Shown: one piece after another, positions 23,160-34,605 of the stretch
Numbering within the stretch: the stretch's first letter is position 1
Layout of the letters: each line of letters starts with the position of its first letter
NCBI RefSeq assembly: GCF_030035675.1
Contig: NC_084489.1
Location: 21,787,501-21,851,500 of the forward strand
Reading direction: 5' to 3'
From: Rhineura floridana
Lineage: Eukaryota; Chordata; Lepidosauria; Squamata; Rhineuridae
Length of the DNA stretch: 64,000 bases
Translations under genes and position numbers: made by a program
The notes under the pieces: model-generated
What the model was told of the DNA's origin: nothing
Seen by the model: the letters and a program-made list of their open reading frames with translations, nothing else
Databases searched by the model: none

Positions 23160-23807
23160 TTCATAAGAAAAGCCTGCTGGATCAGGCCAGTGGCCCATCT
23201 AGTCCAGCATCCTGTTCTCACAGTGGCCAACCAGGTGCCTGGGGGAAGCCCGCAAGCAGGACCCGAGTGCAAGAACACTCTCCCCTCCTGAGGCTTCCGG
23301 CAACTGGTTTTCAGAAGCATGCTGCCTCTGACTAGGGTGGCACAGCACAGCCATCACGGCTAGTAGCCATTGATAGCCCTGTCCTCCATGAATTTGTCTA
23401 ATCTTCTTTTAAAGCCGTCCAAGCTGGTGGCCATTACTGCATCTTGTGGGAGCAAATTCCATAGTTTAACTATGCGCTGAGTAAAGAAGTACTTCCTTTT
23501 GTGTGTCCTGAATCTTCCAACTTTCAGCTTCTTTGAATGTCCACGAGTTCTAGTATTATGAGAGAGGGAGAAGAACTTTTCTCTATCCACTTTCTCAATG
23601 CCATGCATAATTTTATACACTTCTATCATGTCTCCTCTGACCCACCTTTTCTCTAAACTAAAAAGCCCCAAATGCTGCAACCTTTCCTCTTAAGGGAGTC
23701 GCTCCATCCCCTTGATCATTCTGGTTGCCCTCTTCTGAACCTTTTCCAACTCTATAATATCCTTTTTGAGATGAGGCGACCAGAACTGTAGACAGTATTC
23801 CAAATGC
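23160..23807 (-). mobile_element. CR1 LINE 3' end, 5'-truncated
   Basis: Minus-strand copy ending in the TTCTTATG-type tail. The last 100-odd codons of the RT-containing ORF are open and nearly identical to the copy at 44,660-44,985 (HLGLFSLEKR, GDMIEVYKIMHGIEKVDREK, VMATSLDGFKRRLDKFMEDR), followed by the same 3' UTR. Truncated at GGAATACTGT. High similarity to the second copy implies recent activity of this lineage. Confidence 0.9.
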
Positions 23808-24430
23808 TGTTCAAGCCAAAATTTCTTAATTAAAAATTAGCCAGGCAGGTTTTTAACTTTTAAACTGCAGAAGATGAAGGTCAGAGTATGGGGCAAGGTC
23901 AGTCATAGGATGATAGGTACTCTGTGAACATGGCTGATTTTTAATTAATTTCAACAGATTATGAGAACTCTGACAGAAAAAAGTCCAAAAGGGGTCTGGT
24001 TTTTCTCTGTCTCTTTTTACACTTTGAAGTCTTGATTCTCTCTGACTATTTTGTATATCACCATAAAAATTGAGAGGGCTGTTAAGCAAGCGTTGCTGAG
24101 GTCAAGACTATACTTTTGTAAGGTTTTGTTTATGAGTTTTGGAGCAGGTGGTTATATTTCTCCATAACATCTGAATCAGGATAGGCTGTGTAAGTCCTGG
24201 ACTGTTGCCTGGATGAGATGGTGGACTGGATAAGGGCCAGTAATGTGAGTTTGAATCCTGGGAAGTCTCAAAGTTAGGCCAATTGTTCTGGATGGGGTTG
24301 CACTCCTCTAAAGGATCAGGTACTCTTGGATACACCTTTGTCATTTGAAGCCCAAGTGTCCTCTGTGGCTTGAGTGCCTTTTAGTAAGTTAGTCTGGTAT
24401 CAGGTATGACTTCATCTAGATCGGGATAAT
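23808..24430. other. No recognisable feature
   Basis: Unique intergenic sequence between the CR1 copy and an old L2. Confidence 0.4.
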
Positions 24431-25045
24431 TGTATCTATTGTAGTTCTGGCAATGGTAACCTTGATAATGGATTACAGCAATGTGGTCTCTATAGGGCTG
24501 CTCATGGGCTGGGCCCAGACGCTCCAGCTAGTGATGGGGGCATTGATCTGACAGAATGTAACACGTTTGCTAAAATATCTGCATTGGTTGCTCATATGCT
24601 ATCAGGCCAGGTTCACAGTTCTGGTATTAATATATAAAGCTCTGAACAACTTGGGTCCAGTATACCTTAACAACTGCCTGAGTCCTTATAGCCCAGCTTA
24701 GTTACTGAGATAATCTGGAAGGGTGCTGCTAGTTGTTCCCCGTGTTACAGAGGCTTGGCTGACCTCCACTTGATGTCGGGCATTTAGCGTCACTGGTCCC
24801 ATGTTGTGAAACACTCTTCCAGCAGAGATTTAGCAGTCACCCTTGCTTTTGATTTTCAAGTGACTCTTAAAGACCTTTTATGTAGACAGGCATATGTAAC
24901 TGTTTAAATCTTTTGGTTAGCCAGTCATTTTAATCACTTTTTTACTTCTTTTATGGTGTTTTATATTTTATTGTATATATTATTGTACACCATTATGATA
25001 CATTGTATGAACTGGCAGTATATAAATATTTATATAAGTACATAA
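24431..25045 (+). mobile_element. Old L2-type LINE 3' fragment
   Basis: Degraded plus-strand copy. ATGGATTACAGCAATG corresponds to the L2 MDYCNA motif, and further on a stretch reads FTVLVLIYKALNNLGPVYLN. It ends in an AT-rich 3' tail (GGCAGTATATAAATATTTAT). Several stops and gaps make it older than the other L2 copies. Confidence 0.7.
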
Positions 25046-25551
25046 CTAATATTTCTATCGTAAAAGAGTTCCTCTCAGTTATTTCCCTATTGAAGGCCTG
25101 GAGTTGTCATTATTATGTGTAGTTACAAAGAGAGGATAGTTGGACCCTGCCATGCTGTGTTACAGGGACAAACCCAGGTGTTTCTGCATTTGTGACTTGT
25201 TAAAAACACATGTGTATTTAAAAATAAGTTATTTAAAACAAGATGCTATAATTTAAATCACTGTTGTGCAAAGGATTCAGTAACTGCACTAAAAGCTAGT
25301 GTAATTAATGACTTGTTTAATCTCATATTCCAACTGAAGTGGTTTCTGAACTACAGATTTTTTAGATGAAGGAAGCTACCTTTCTCTTCCAAGCTTGGAG
25401 AAAACGATCTAATTTTGAATAAAGTTTCTGTGTGCAGGTACTGAAACATGCCATCTGAAGTGTCAGGTTAGAGGGCAGATCACAGGTAGGTTGACTTGCA
25501 AATAGCACTGCTACAGGTGGACAGTTAACCCTTGTTGTGTTTCTTGTGCTC

Positions 25552-26461
25552 TTATTTATTTATTTATTACATTTATATACCGCCCCATAGCCAAAGCTAT
25601 CTGGGCAGTTTACAGTAATTAAAAACAAATATACAAATTTTAAAAAACAAAAAACAATTTAAAAACAATTTAAAAAATTTAAAAACAATTGAAAAACACA
25701 TGCTAAAATGCTTGGGAGAAGAGGAAAGTCTTGACCTGGCGCTGAAAAGATAACAGTGTTGGTGCCAGGCGCACCTTGTCAGGGAGATCTTTCCATAATT
25801 TGGGGGCCACCACTGAAAAGGCCCTCTCCCGTGTTGCCAGACTCCTAGCTTCCCGCAGAGGAGGCCCGCAGAGGAGGCACCCAGAGGAGGGTCTTGGATG
25901 TTGAGCGTAGTGTACGGATGGGTTCATGTCAGGAGAGGCGTTCCATCAGGTGTTGTGGTCCTAAGCCGTGTAAGGCTTTATAGGTTAAAACCAGCACTTT
26001 GAATCGAGCTCAGAAACATACAGGCAGACAATGCAAGTGGGCCAGAATCGGTTTTATACGTTCGAACCATCTGGTCCCTGTTACTAACTGGCCACTGCAT
26101 TTTGCACAAGCTGCAGCTTCCGAACAGTCTTCAAAGGCAGCCCCACATAGAGCGCATTGCAGTAATCTAACTTGGAGGTTACCAGAGCATGGACAACTGA
26201 AGCCAGGTTATCTCTGTCCAGATAGGGGTGTAGCTGGGCCACCAACCAAAGTTGGTAGAAGCTACCTGAGCCTCAAGTGACAGAGATGGTTCTAGGAGAA
26301 CCCCCAAGCTACGAACCTGCTCCTTCAGAGGGACTGCAACCCCATACAGGACAGGTTGGACATCCACCATCCGGTCAGAAGAACCACCCACTAGCAGCAT
26401 CTCAGTCTTGTCTGGATTGAGCCTCAGTTTATTAGCCCTCATCCAGTCCATTGTCGCACCC
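25552..26461 (-). mobile_element. L2-type LINE, 3' part
   Basis: Minus-strand copy with tail AATAAATAAATAAATA at its 3' end, preceded by the fixed 3' UTR (GGGCGGTATATAAATG type). Coding remnants read upstream to downstream: WMRANKLRLNPDKTEMLLVG, EQVRSLGVLLEPSLSLEAQV, and near the end FSVVAPKLWKDLP and SFQRQVKTFLFSQAF. Frame is broken in the middle. Confidence 0.88.
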
Positions 26462-27027
26462 AGGCAAGCAGCACAAGGTAAAAACAGGATCACAAAAGAC
26501 AAATAATGAAACAAAGAGAAAAAAGGTGCAAACATTACTCTACAAAATGGTTTCATCCAGTCTGGTAATCCCACTGACAGCCCAGACAGCTTGTGATTTC
26601 TTTATGAACATGACTGTAATTTTTGAATTTAGTTAGAGACATAGTTGAAAGCTTGTTGCTTATTATAAAGAACTTTAACAACAAAGAAAGCTGCTAAGGC
26701 TTAGTGGAAAGACAGCCTATAATATGTATTGTGTTCTTTAATTTGGCATGCATGCCCATGACTGTTGTAAAATTACTTCAGGGCATCACAGTCAAAGCAG
26801 ATTAGCTTGGAGGAATGTACACACTTGACTTAAGACAAGAAGGAGTCTTGTGGCACCTCATATTTAATGTTTATGCCATTTATTATTGCATAGGTTTTTG
26901 TCGACTGTTTCTCATCAGTGTTGTCCTCAGCTGGCATACACACACAAACATGGGGTTCTAACTAGTTTTGCTTCACATTAATCCCTTGGTCCTGTCAGTC
27001 AAGTTTCTGAGAGAGTGTATGTTATTC
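26462..27027. other. No recognisable feature
   Basis: Unique sequence between an L2 and a hAT-like element. Confidence 0.4.
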
Positions 27028-27035
27028 TTTTATGA

Positions 27036-27315
27036 CAGTGGTTCCCAAACCATTTTCCTCATGGAGCAGTAGAAAATTTCTGAGGTGGATCACTTAATGA
27101 TTTTCCTATCTGTTGTAGCAATTGTAATGCACTGTGCTAGGAGCTGTATGATTTGGAATAGCATATTATTGCTTTTTTATTTCTTATATTGTATTTTATT
27201 GTATTACAATTTGAATTCCATATAATTCAAAGTATCCTTCACAGACATGTCATGGACCACCTGAATGCAGCTCACGGACCACGGTTGTCTATAGCCCACA
27301 GTTTGGTGATCCCTG
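27036..27315. mobile_element. Non-autonomous hAT-like element with 8-bp target duplication
   Basis: Termini CAGTGGTTCCCAAACC and GTTTGGTGATCCCTG. Flanks TTTTATGA (27028-27035) and TTTTAGGA (27316-27323) differ at one base. The interior GTATTACAATTTGAATTCCA has a reversed counterpart in 5294-5609, showing the two share a family. Confidence 0.85.
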
Positions 27316-27544
27316 TTTTAGGACATTTTTGGTATTTAGAGATTGGGGATGCCTACTCCTGTCTTGCATGAGTAATTCAAGTGCATCCGAGAAATTTAGG
27401 TTTGTACAGTTAAAGTGCTTTGCTGTTCTAGCACAATAAATCCACTTTAAAAAAGAAACAGACTTTTTGAGGTTAGGAAAGTGGCAGGGAAATGCATTGA
27501 ACAGTGTAGAATTAACAAATGATTAACAAGAAGATGTATAAATA

Positions 27545-27715
27545 CCCCACAACCAAATTGGGATGAATGCAGAATAATGTTAATTGTCATATAACCTCCG
27601 CACAAACAAATCAGAATGAATGCTCAATCTAACCAACGGATATAATCTAACCTCCATGTAAGGTTTGTGCAAACAAATCAGGATGAATGCTCAATAAATA
27701 GGTCATCTGGAGGAG
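27545..27715. repeat. Interspersed repeat with internal repeat units (E family)
   Basis: Two good units and one diverged unit built on CAAACAAATCAGGATGAATG followed by CTCAAT, alternating with ATAACCTCC. The inverted counterpart with two units is at 58700-58850. Confidence 0.6.
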
Positions 27716-28013
27716 ACCTGAAAGCTATCAGAGATGTTAACTAAGTTCCACAACCAGATCTTCCCCATAATAAATAAGAATCCTACTACTCTTTAACCCA
27801 ATAGGTAGTGACAGCCAGTGATTCATTGTCTACTTTAGGATGGATTTAATTCCAGTGGTACAGCTGGAGTAACTAGCTATCCTCTAATGACCTTTCAGAT
27901 CTGAGTAACTACTGGATTTTATATTTCCAAAAATGGGGTATCGGCCATTGTTCGTTTCGTTTATCCTACCAGCCCTAGTTGCAACTTGAAAACTGCATAG
28001 CACCTAATAGAGC

Positions 28014-28150
28014 ACAATCCAGTTAAGACTGGAAACCTGTACCTACATACCTGAGAGTAAGTCCCACTGAATTCAGTGGGAGTTGCTGCTGAGTATTTAT
28101 TTTATTTATTAAATTTATACCCCACCTTTCTTCCCAGAAGGAGCCCAGGG
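28014..28150. repeat. P2 short palindrome followed by a SINE 3' tail
   Basis: AAGTCCCACTGAATTCAGTG (28051-28070) is strongly palindromic. It is followed by a reversed SINE tail with ATACCCCACCTTTCTTCCCA and GGAGCCCAGGG. Confidence 0.5.
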
Positions 28151-28859
28151 TAGCCAAGGAAGTAGACAGGCATAGGATTGCACTGTGAGGGGTAAGCCAG
28201 CCTCCATTCCTTAAGACTGACTAAATGTGAACACTGTGGCTTCAACACCAAGTCAGCTTTTCCTCCCCTACCTTGTCTGTGTAGCATCCAGCCCAATGTA
28301 GATTTCTGAAGAACTCGAAAGCTCGCTCATAATTTTGTGACGTTTTGGATGATCCTAGTTAAAGTACTCCCCGACTGTGGATTTTTACATTTTTAGAAGG
28401 GATCAATAGAACTTTTGATGCTTTTTGTCTGTCTAATCTGGTTCACCTAGTGACCTTGGGGTGTCAGACGAAAGAGAGGGCTAAGGGCTCTTCACAGGGT
28501 CCCAGGAATATCATGGTATGTTTTAATCCATTTTAATTATAGATTCCCGTGCACCCCTATATGTCGTGTAAACATATCTTCCCAACTATGTAGTTCTCCT
28601 TATTTATGTTTTCCTCTTTGTGAAAACCCTTATATATTCTCAATAATGTGAAAGGGCTACTGCAAAAATCTAGTTGGATAAGAAGCTACTAAACTAGGAT
28701 CCAGGTTTATTATAGTAGCAACAGAAGTGTTGTTTGGATATTGGATACAGGTTCAGTGTCTGGGATATAGCTTTGTTTTGTGTACTACTTTTCTGTTAGG
28801 CATTCTTCCGTTTCAGCTAATTTAACAGCTTAAAACTAGTTTATTTGTATAGTTTTATA

Positions 28860-29042
28860 CAATGTTGTATGGATTTATTTTTGTATTTATTGAAATGATT
28901 TCTGATTTTCTGAAATCTTTCTGATTTTTTAATATTTTTTGAATTGCTATACTCGTTGTTCATTTGATATCCTGTGAGCCACTTTGGGCACAATTTTGTG
29001 GAAAAGTGGCATAGAAATAAACATGTTGTTGTTGATGATGAT
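28860..29042 (+). mobile_element. LINE 3' tail, L2/CR1-type
   Basis: GTGAGCCACTTTGGGCACAA then GGCATAGAAATAAACATG and a short GTTGTT/GATGAT repeat: the usual ending of an old LINE 3' UTR. No coding part is preserved. Confidence 0.5.
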
Positions 29043-29502
29043 CTGGTCCTCTCTGAATCCTAGGCAGTGTTTTGAAATGTCATAGCTCCAAGGAAACCTT
29101 TCTAAAGATCAAAATTGATGAGATGTAGGAAACCCTGGATTGCATCTCCAGATGTCTTTTTTTAAGTTTCAAAGTAGCTGTAGGTAGGAGGTAGAATTGA
29201 ATCAGGCTCATGGCACTGGGAAAGGGGGGGATTAAGGTTTTCTCTCAACTGTTTTCTTGATCTAAATTTCTTCCTCTCTTCTCCCCCTCCCCCCATTACT
29301 ATTTGCTTCACTATTGCATATGGGTCCATATTGTACCTGTTTGTTTCCTTTGTGGGACTTATACCAGCTTGGAGAAGTGGGGATTTAGGTCAGGGAAGTG
29401 GTACATGGGCAGTGTAGGGATTAAATCACTCCAAGTACTGTGCCCTGATTGATTTCTCTCCCCCCCCCCGGCCAACCATTTGCTGCTTTTATACCAGGGC
29501 TG

Positions 29503-29597
29503 GGGAACCTGTGGCCCTCCAGATGTCCAATTCTCAACATCCTTGGCCATTGACCATACTGGCTGTGGCTGATGGGAATTGATGTCCAACAACATCT
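29503..29597. mobile_element. Palindromic hAT-like MITE
   Basis: Left arm GGGGAACCTGTGGCCCTCCA, right arm GATGGGAATTGATGTCCAAC; the distal right end is lost. The sequence then runs into a poly-T stretch. Confidence 0.65.
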
Positions 29598-29773
29598 TTT
29601 TTTTTAAGTATTTTTTTTACATGCAAGACCTAATCATGTGTTGTGTAGTTTGGCTTTGGTCAGGTTCTAAGATAGACCCTCAGTTAAATCAGGGAACTGA
29701 TTGCTCTTTGTGAACCAAGATTGTAGCCTAAAAACACGCAACACTCTCCTGCTGCCATGCATTGCGGGATGAG

Positions 29774-30449
29774 ATTATTTATTTATTTATTTATTTATTA
29801 TTTCAATTTATATACCGCCCTTAGCAAAATAGCTCTCAGGGCGGTGAACAAACAAGATAAAATACAATATATCATAATAAAATACAAAAACATATACAAA
29901 CAAACAACAAAAAGCACAGCAAAAACAAAATAAATACTACAAAAATTAAAAATACAGATTAAAAGATTTAAAAAGATTAAGAAGATTAAAATGCCTGGGA
30001 GCATAAAAAGGTCTTTACCTGGCGCCGAAAAGATGGAAGTGTAGGCGCCAGGCGTACCTCTTCGGGGAGGCTGTTCCACAACTCAGGGGCCACCACAGAA
30101 AAGGCCCTAGATCTCGTAACCACCCTCCGGGCTTCCCGATGGGTTGGTACCTGGAGGAGGGCCTTAGATTCTGAACGAAGTGAGCGGGTAGGTTCATAGC
30201 GAGAGAGGCGTTCCGCAAGGTATTGAGGTCCCACGCCGTGTAAGGCTTTATAGGTCAAAACCAGCACCTTGAATCTCGCCCGGAAGCAAATAGGAAGCCA
30301 GTGCAGACGCGCCAGGACAGGTGTTATATGCGAAGACCGACTGGTCCTCGTCAATAATCTGGCAGCTGCGTTCTGCACCAGCTGAAGCTTCCGAACTGTC
30401 TTCAAGGGCAGCCCTACGTAGAGCGCATTACAGTAATCCAATCTTGAAG
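29774..30449 (-). mobile_element. L2-type LINE 3' end with an open C-terminal frame
   Basis: Minus-strand copy with ATAAATAAATAAATAAATAA tail. From 30441 to 29986 an uninterrupted frame reads [60 protein letters not shown] and ends [13 protein letters not shown]. This 3' segment is the best preserved L2 in the window. Confidence 0.92.
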
Positions 30450-30581
30450 ATTAGTAATGATGGGCAAGTTGGACTCCTAGATACCCAAGTGGTTCCTTGG
30501 AGGGTCATTTGGAGTGAGCACAAATTTATAAACCTCTTCCAGGAAAATAGAAGACCTTAGAAACACTAACTCTTGCAGCCT

Positions 30582-30660
30582 GATTCTACATGCTTTTATT
30601 CACAAGTAAGTCCCACTGAGATCAGTAGGATATACTCTCAAATAAGTGTTTGTAAGAATG
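30582..30660. repeat. Short palindromic repeat (P2 family)
   Basis: CAAGTAAGTCCCACTGAGAT then GATATACTCTCAAATAAGTG; a diverged member. Confidence 0.5.
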
Positions 30661-31890
30661 CAGTGTTTGTCTCCCTTTTCTTCAGCAGTGTTTTTATTTT
30701 TTTAAAAATGACTCAACTAATTGAACCGATATTCTATTCTGTAATTATGGTGGATTTATTGAAACCAGTAAGCAAAATAGTCATACAGGGGGTGCCTTGT
30801 GCAGTATAGGTCAAGCTATGGCCTCCTTAGGTTGACGAATCAAGCTGAAGTGGACTTAGCTGGCTGTCGTCATTTCCATGGACATTTTTTCAGTGAGATA
30901 ATCTTTTGCTTTGAATGACAATAACTGTCTTCTGAAGACAACAAATTTGAAAATCAGCTGAAAAGTTAAATGAAAAATACAATTATTTCCTCAAGGAGAA
31001 CCAGACCATTAACAGTACAAATTACTTTGATGCAATTTTGGCAAGGTAAACAACAAAATGACAGGACCACATATTTTGTATAAATGAGCACTTGAGCTAT
31101 GAAATCTAGGATGTGATTTGACCATTCTCAGTCAAGTTGAACTTTGTATTTTTATCAAAGTAGTAGGTTCAACATTTTTGGGGGGAGGTGAGAATATATT
31201 TTTCCTAACAAAGAGAGTGCAGGTTTAATTCAGCCAAGTCTTCAAGACTGATAGGAGAAATTCAGATCTAGTTGTCATGACTCAGTTTGTCAGAAAAGAA
31301 ATACTCTGTTTTGGAAACCAAATTTTCCAATGAAAAAGTCATCTTTTGATGAAGTCTTACAGATGAGAATTGCATTTATGGTAAACCAAAAACTAGTTTT
31401 TTTGTGTAATTTTCCCCATGGAAGACATTTTTATCAGGGAAAACTTTGTTTTTGGTTTGTGTTTGAAACAGTAGTATACTGGGGTATATGTTCAAATACA
31501 GTTTTGGTCGGCAGCCAAATCCCCATTCATTGCTGTTTTGGCTGTTTACTCAATTTGGTGTATACTGGCACTTTTCTGTTGGAAGCTTGGGCTGCACAGG
31601 GTGTACTGGGTAAGTATGAATTGATGTTTTCAATCAAGGCTTCAGTTGTTATGATATCCCACTCAAGATGAAAATTGATCTGCTTTTAGTGCTCATTTAG
31701 AATTTGGCTAGCTTTTAAAAATGGAAGGTGATAGGAAATCAGGAGAGTAAAAACTAAGAAAAACAGATGTTTGTCTTAATTACTATTATATAGTTCATGT
31801 ACTTTGCAAAACTGGGACTGATGCTTTTCTGCAAAGAAGAGAAGACATAATGCCATGTATTGCAAATTTTCTAAAGGCACTTTTTCAGAT
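30661..31890. other. No recognisable feature
   Basis: AT-rich unique sequence; no exon or repeat identified. Confidence 0.4.
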
Positions 31891-31899
31891 GAAGTAGAG

Positions 31900-32158
31900 C
31901 AGCCTTTCCCAACCAGTGTGCCTCCAGATGTTGTTGGACCACAACTCCCATCTTTCCTGACCATTGGCAATGGCTGAGGCTGATGGGAGTTGTGGTCCAA
32001 CAACATCTGGAGGCCAGAGCTTGGAAAAGTTACTTTTTTGAACTACAACTCCCAGCAGCCCCAGCCAGCATGGCCACTAGATTGGACTGATGGGCGCTGT
32101 AGTTCAAAAAAGTAACTTTTCCAAGCTCTGCTGGAGGCACACTGGTTGAAAAAGGCTG
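31900..32158. mobile_element. Palindromic hAT-like MITE, host of a nested insertion
   Basis: Termini CAGCCTTTCCCAACCAGTGT and ACTGGTTGAAAAAGGCTG. Flanks AAGTAGAG (31892-31899) and AATTAGAG (32159-32166) form an 8-bp target duplication with one mismatch. Its right arm is split by the element at 32015-32130; without that insert it would be about 135 bp. Confidence 0.9.
32015..32130. mobile_element. Nested hAT-like MITE with perfect 8-bp target duplication
   Basis: 116 bp near-palindrome, termini CAGAGCTTGGAAAAGTTACT and AGTAACTTTTCCAAGCTCTG. CTGGAGGC occurs on both sides (32007-32014 and 32131-32138), an exact 8-bp duplication of the older element's arm. Arms match over about 40 bp. Confidence 0.93.
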
Positions 32159-32679
32159 AATTAGAGGGTTTTCTGATGTGGCCTTGACAGCCCTAACTAA
32201 TGGCAGCATCCCAAGGTTGCAAAGAGTACTCTGCTAGATTCACTATCTGCCTTACCTTAGCTCATGATGGAGTATTAAATGTGGGGTATTAAAACTGCAC
32301 ACATGCATAATATGTACAAACAAAAATGTGTTACATCTCCAACTGCTGTGTTATACATATGCTTTTCTGAAGACTTGGACTAGGCAGGATCTATATCGCT
32401 GAGCTCTGCTGCAAGTTTTCTCATGTAGTGATCCTATAAACTAATAGTGAATATTCTTTGAGTGTTGGCCCTTATGTAGCCAAAAGAGTGCAGTGTCCAT
32501 GCACAAGAAGTAGGTATCAGCAAGCTTGGGGTGACCCCAATTCTTGCAGAAATACATAAAAACTTCAGAAAAAAATCCTAAGGCGGGGGACCCCCCCCAA
32601 AAAAGGCCAGTGCAGACTTACTGTATTTAATTATAATGGAATGCTGACTGTTGGGGGGTATGAAATGTTGATTTTATTT

Positions 32680-33175
32680 TAGGGATGGAAAGAACTATCA
32701 ACTTTGGTTCTCAGTTTCTCATTTTTATTTTATTTATTTATTATTTGATTTATATCCCACCCTTTTTCCCAGCAGGAGCCCAGGGTGGCAATTTTCCAAT
32801 CTGAAATTCAGTTTTCCACATTTCTGCAGCAATGTGCGTTGTTTTTTTTAAATCCTCATGAAAATTCTCCAGCAATTTAGGATGAATTTCTCCTAATAAA
32901 TACATTTTTGTAGGCAGCTTTGACTGAAGTATACATTTTTGCAAGCAAATTCTCACCATATAATGTATTTTATATGTTATCTTCACTCATATATTCATTT
33001 TATGCACACTTTCCCCTAACATATGCATTTTGTAAACAATGGTTGGTGAACTGCATTGCAAAATTCAGACAAGTGCAAATTTCGAAGGATGGCTGTGTTT
33101 CAGTTCTCATATTGTTTTGGAAAGTGCAAATTTGATAGGTTCAGCTTGAAATGTGAACTGAATTGAATTTCTCGC
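32680..33175. mobile_element. D-family DNA transposon with a SINE tail inserted
   Basis: Aligns with 57385-57834 over its whole length (AAATCCTCATGAAAATTCTC, GAAGGATGGCTGTGTTTCAG, TCTCATATTGTTTTGGAAAG). At 32725-32788 it carries a reversed SINE tail (ATATCCCACCCTTTTTCCCA) that the other copy lacks. Short TIRs of the TAGGGATGG type are suggested by the better copy. Superfamily unknown. Confidence 0.65.
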
Positions 33176-33179
33176 CCTT

Positions 33180-33275
33180 TCCTATTTTATTTTTATTTTT
33201 GTATTATTTTAATGAATAGTTTATGCTATTATGTAAACCCCTGAGAAAGGTTTGATTAGGCAGTCTATAAGGTAA
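33180..33275 (+). mobile_element. LINE 3' tail fragment
   Basis: TGTAAACCCCTGAGAAAGGT then GGCAGTCTATAAGG resembles the end of L2-type 3' UTRs. Weak call. Confidence 0.35.
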
Positions 33276-34009
33276 AGGGTGTATATCTTGGAAAAGTGCA
33301 TGATGGGCTAGCTGGAACTCTGAACAGGAACATTTCAAACAGCTGCATTTCTTTCAGGTCCCACTTGTATTGCTTTTAGCCAAGATCTCGAGGAGTGGAC
33401 CCCAAGATCAAAGGGACCCCACCTTTTTGGCAAGCATGTCACAAGTTGTCTACAGTAAGGAATAGTGCTGCTCTATGCAGTACATATTTAGATCTCCCTT
33501 AGGCCTTGATGTGGTTTTGACTTCTGAGCCAAGCAGCAGATAACAGCACGGCTTGAGAAGGGAAGGAGAAGGAGTGTTACTTTTGCAGGCTGGGGGAGAA
33601 GTTTTTGCCATCAAGAGTTGAGTCTATTCAACGTGTTCAGGCCTATCACTTCCTTCAGAGGCCTACAATTTTTAAAACAGAGCAGAAATCTAAAGAGAGA
33701 CAATGCTAGAAAGAATTGTGGCTTGCCCCTGTTGTTTCTGGGGGAAATGGGGGAAGCAGGTCTGGACACACCTTGTGAAGATGCCTTAGGGATGGCGTAT
33801 GGAGTATACATGAATTCAGTCACTGAAGCATCGGTTGCAGAATAGAATGGAGTTGTTGGCTATGCATTATTAAATCATGTAATATTACAGTGTAGCAATG
33901 CTAAGGTTTGCTAGATCCTGTTTGATTTTCTTCTTGTATCCACTCAGATTGTGTCTGTGCCCCGAGTAGAATCAGAGAGGTACAATTCACCATTCACACA
34001 AAGAAATAC
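33276..34009. other. BFSP2 downstream flank; last short exon not found
   Basis: In human the final BFSP2 exon encodes only about two residues, too little to recognise here. Nothing else is seen. Confidence 0.4.
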
Positions 34010-34216
34010 CTGCTCTCTACTTTGTCTAGAAGGCAATGATACCCAGTGATGTCTTTCTCCAGCTGTGCTTTAATGGACAACAGAGTTTTGTGATCCCTCT
34101 GCTCGTGCTCTGTCTCCACTCGGATTTCCCCTACTTCTGCCTCCAGCTTGGTAATGACAGAACCTAAGTTTGAAGCTCTATGTCATACCATAGAGGGAGT
34201 TCTCCAGACCTCTCTG
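34010..34216 (-). pseudogene. BFSP2: BFSP2 pseudogene exon 6 (two deletions)
   Basis: 207 nt against 221 in human, the 14-nt difference being split between about 13 bp lost after RGLENSLY (the human DAKHW area) and one T lost in an ACTTTAGG-like context, which makes a TAG. Downstream the helix reads KLEAEVGEIRVETEHEQRDH and AQLEKDITGYHCLLDKVES, as in the end of the human rod. Acceptor TTGCAG, donor GTATTT. Confidence 0.9.
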
Positions 34217-34244
34217 CTGCAAGTACAAGAAAACAACAGGGTTC

Positions 34245-34605
34245 TAAATCAGGGATGGGGAACATCAGACCTGGGGGCCAAATGTGGCCCTCAAGCCTCT
34301 CTCTGTAGACCACACCCCTCACGGCCCCTGCTCCTCACCGTTGTGTGATTTTTTTTTCTGGCTTAACTGTGTCCTTGAACTTTCATAATGCCTCTTGCTT
34401 GCCCAGATAGAAAATGAAGAGAGGGGTGTTGGTGGGGATGTGTTGAAACCTCTGATTTTTGCGTAGCTGGAATATAGTCTCCTATAGAAGCGCAAGAGTA
34501 CCATATGTTCGCCTGCCCATTTGTGCCTCTGGCACCACCTACCACTGGTGCATAGTCCCCAGAAGGTTGCCTACGAGGGAATGTGGCCCTCAGGCTGCAT
34601 CCTTG
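34245..34605. mobile_element. hAT-like element, right-truncated
   Basis: Begins CAGGGATGGGGAACATCAGA and GGCCAAATGTGGCCCTCAAG; near the right it has GAGGGAATGTGGCCCTCAGG. Related to 18994-19384. It sits just upstream of the exon 6 acceptor on the gene's strand, in intron 5 of the BFSP2 pseudogene. Confidence 0.6.
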
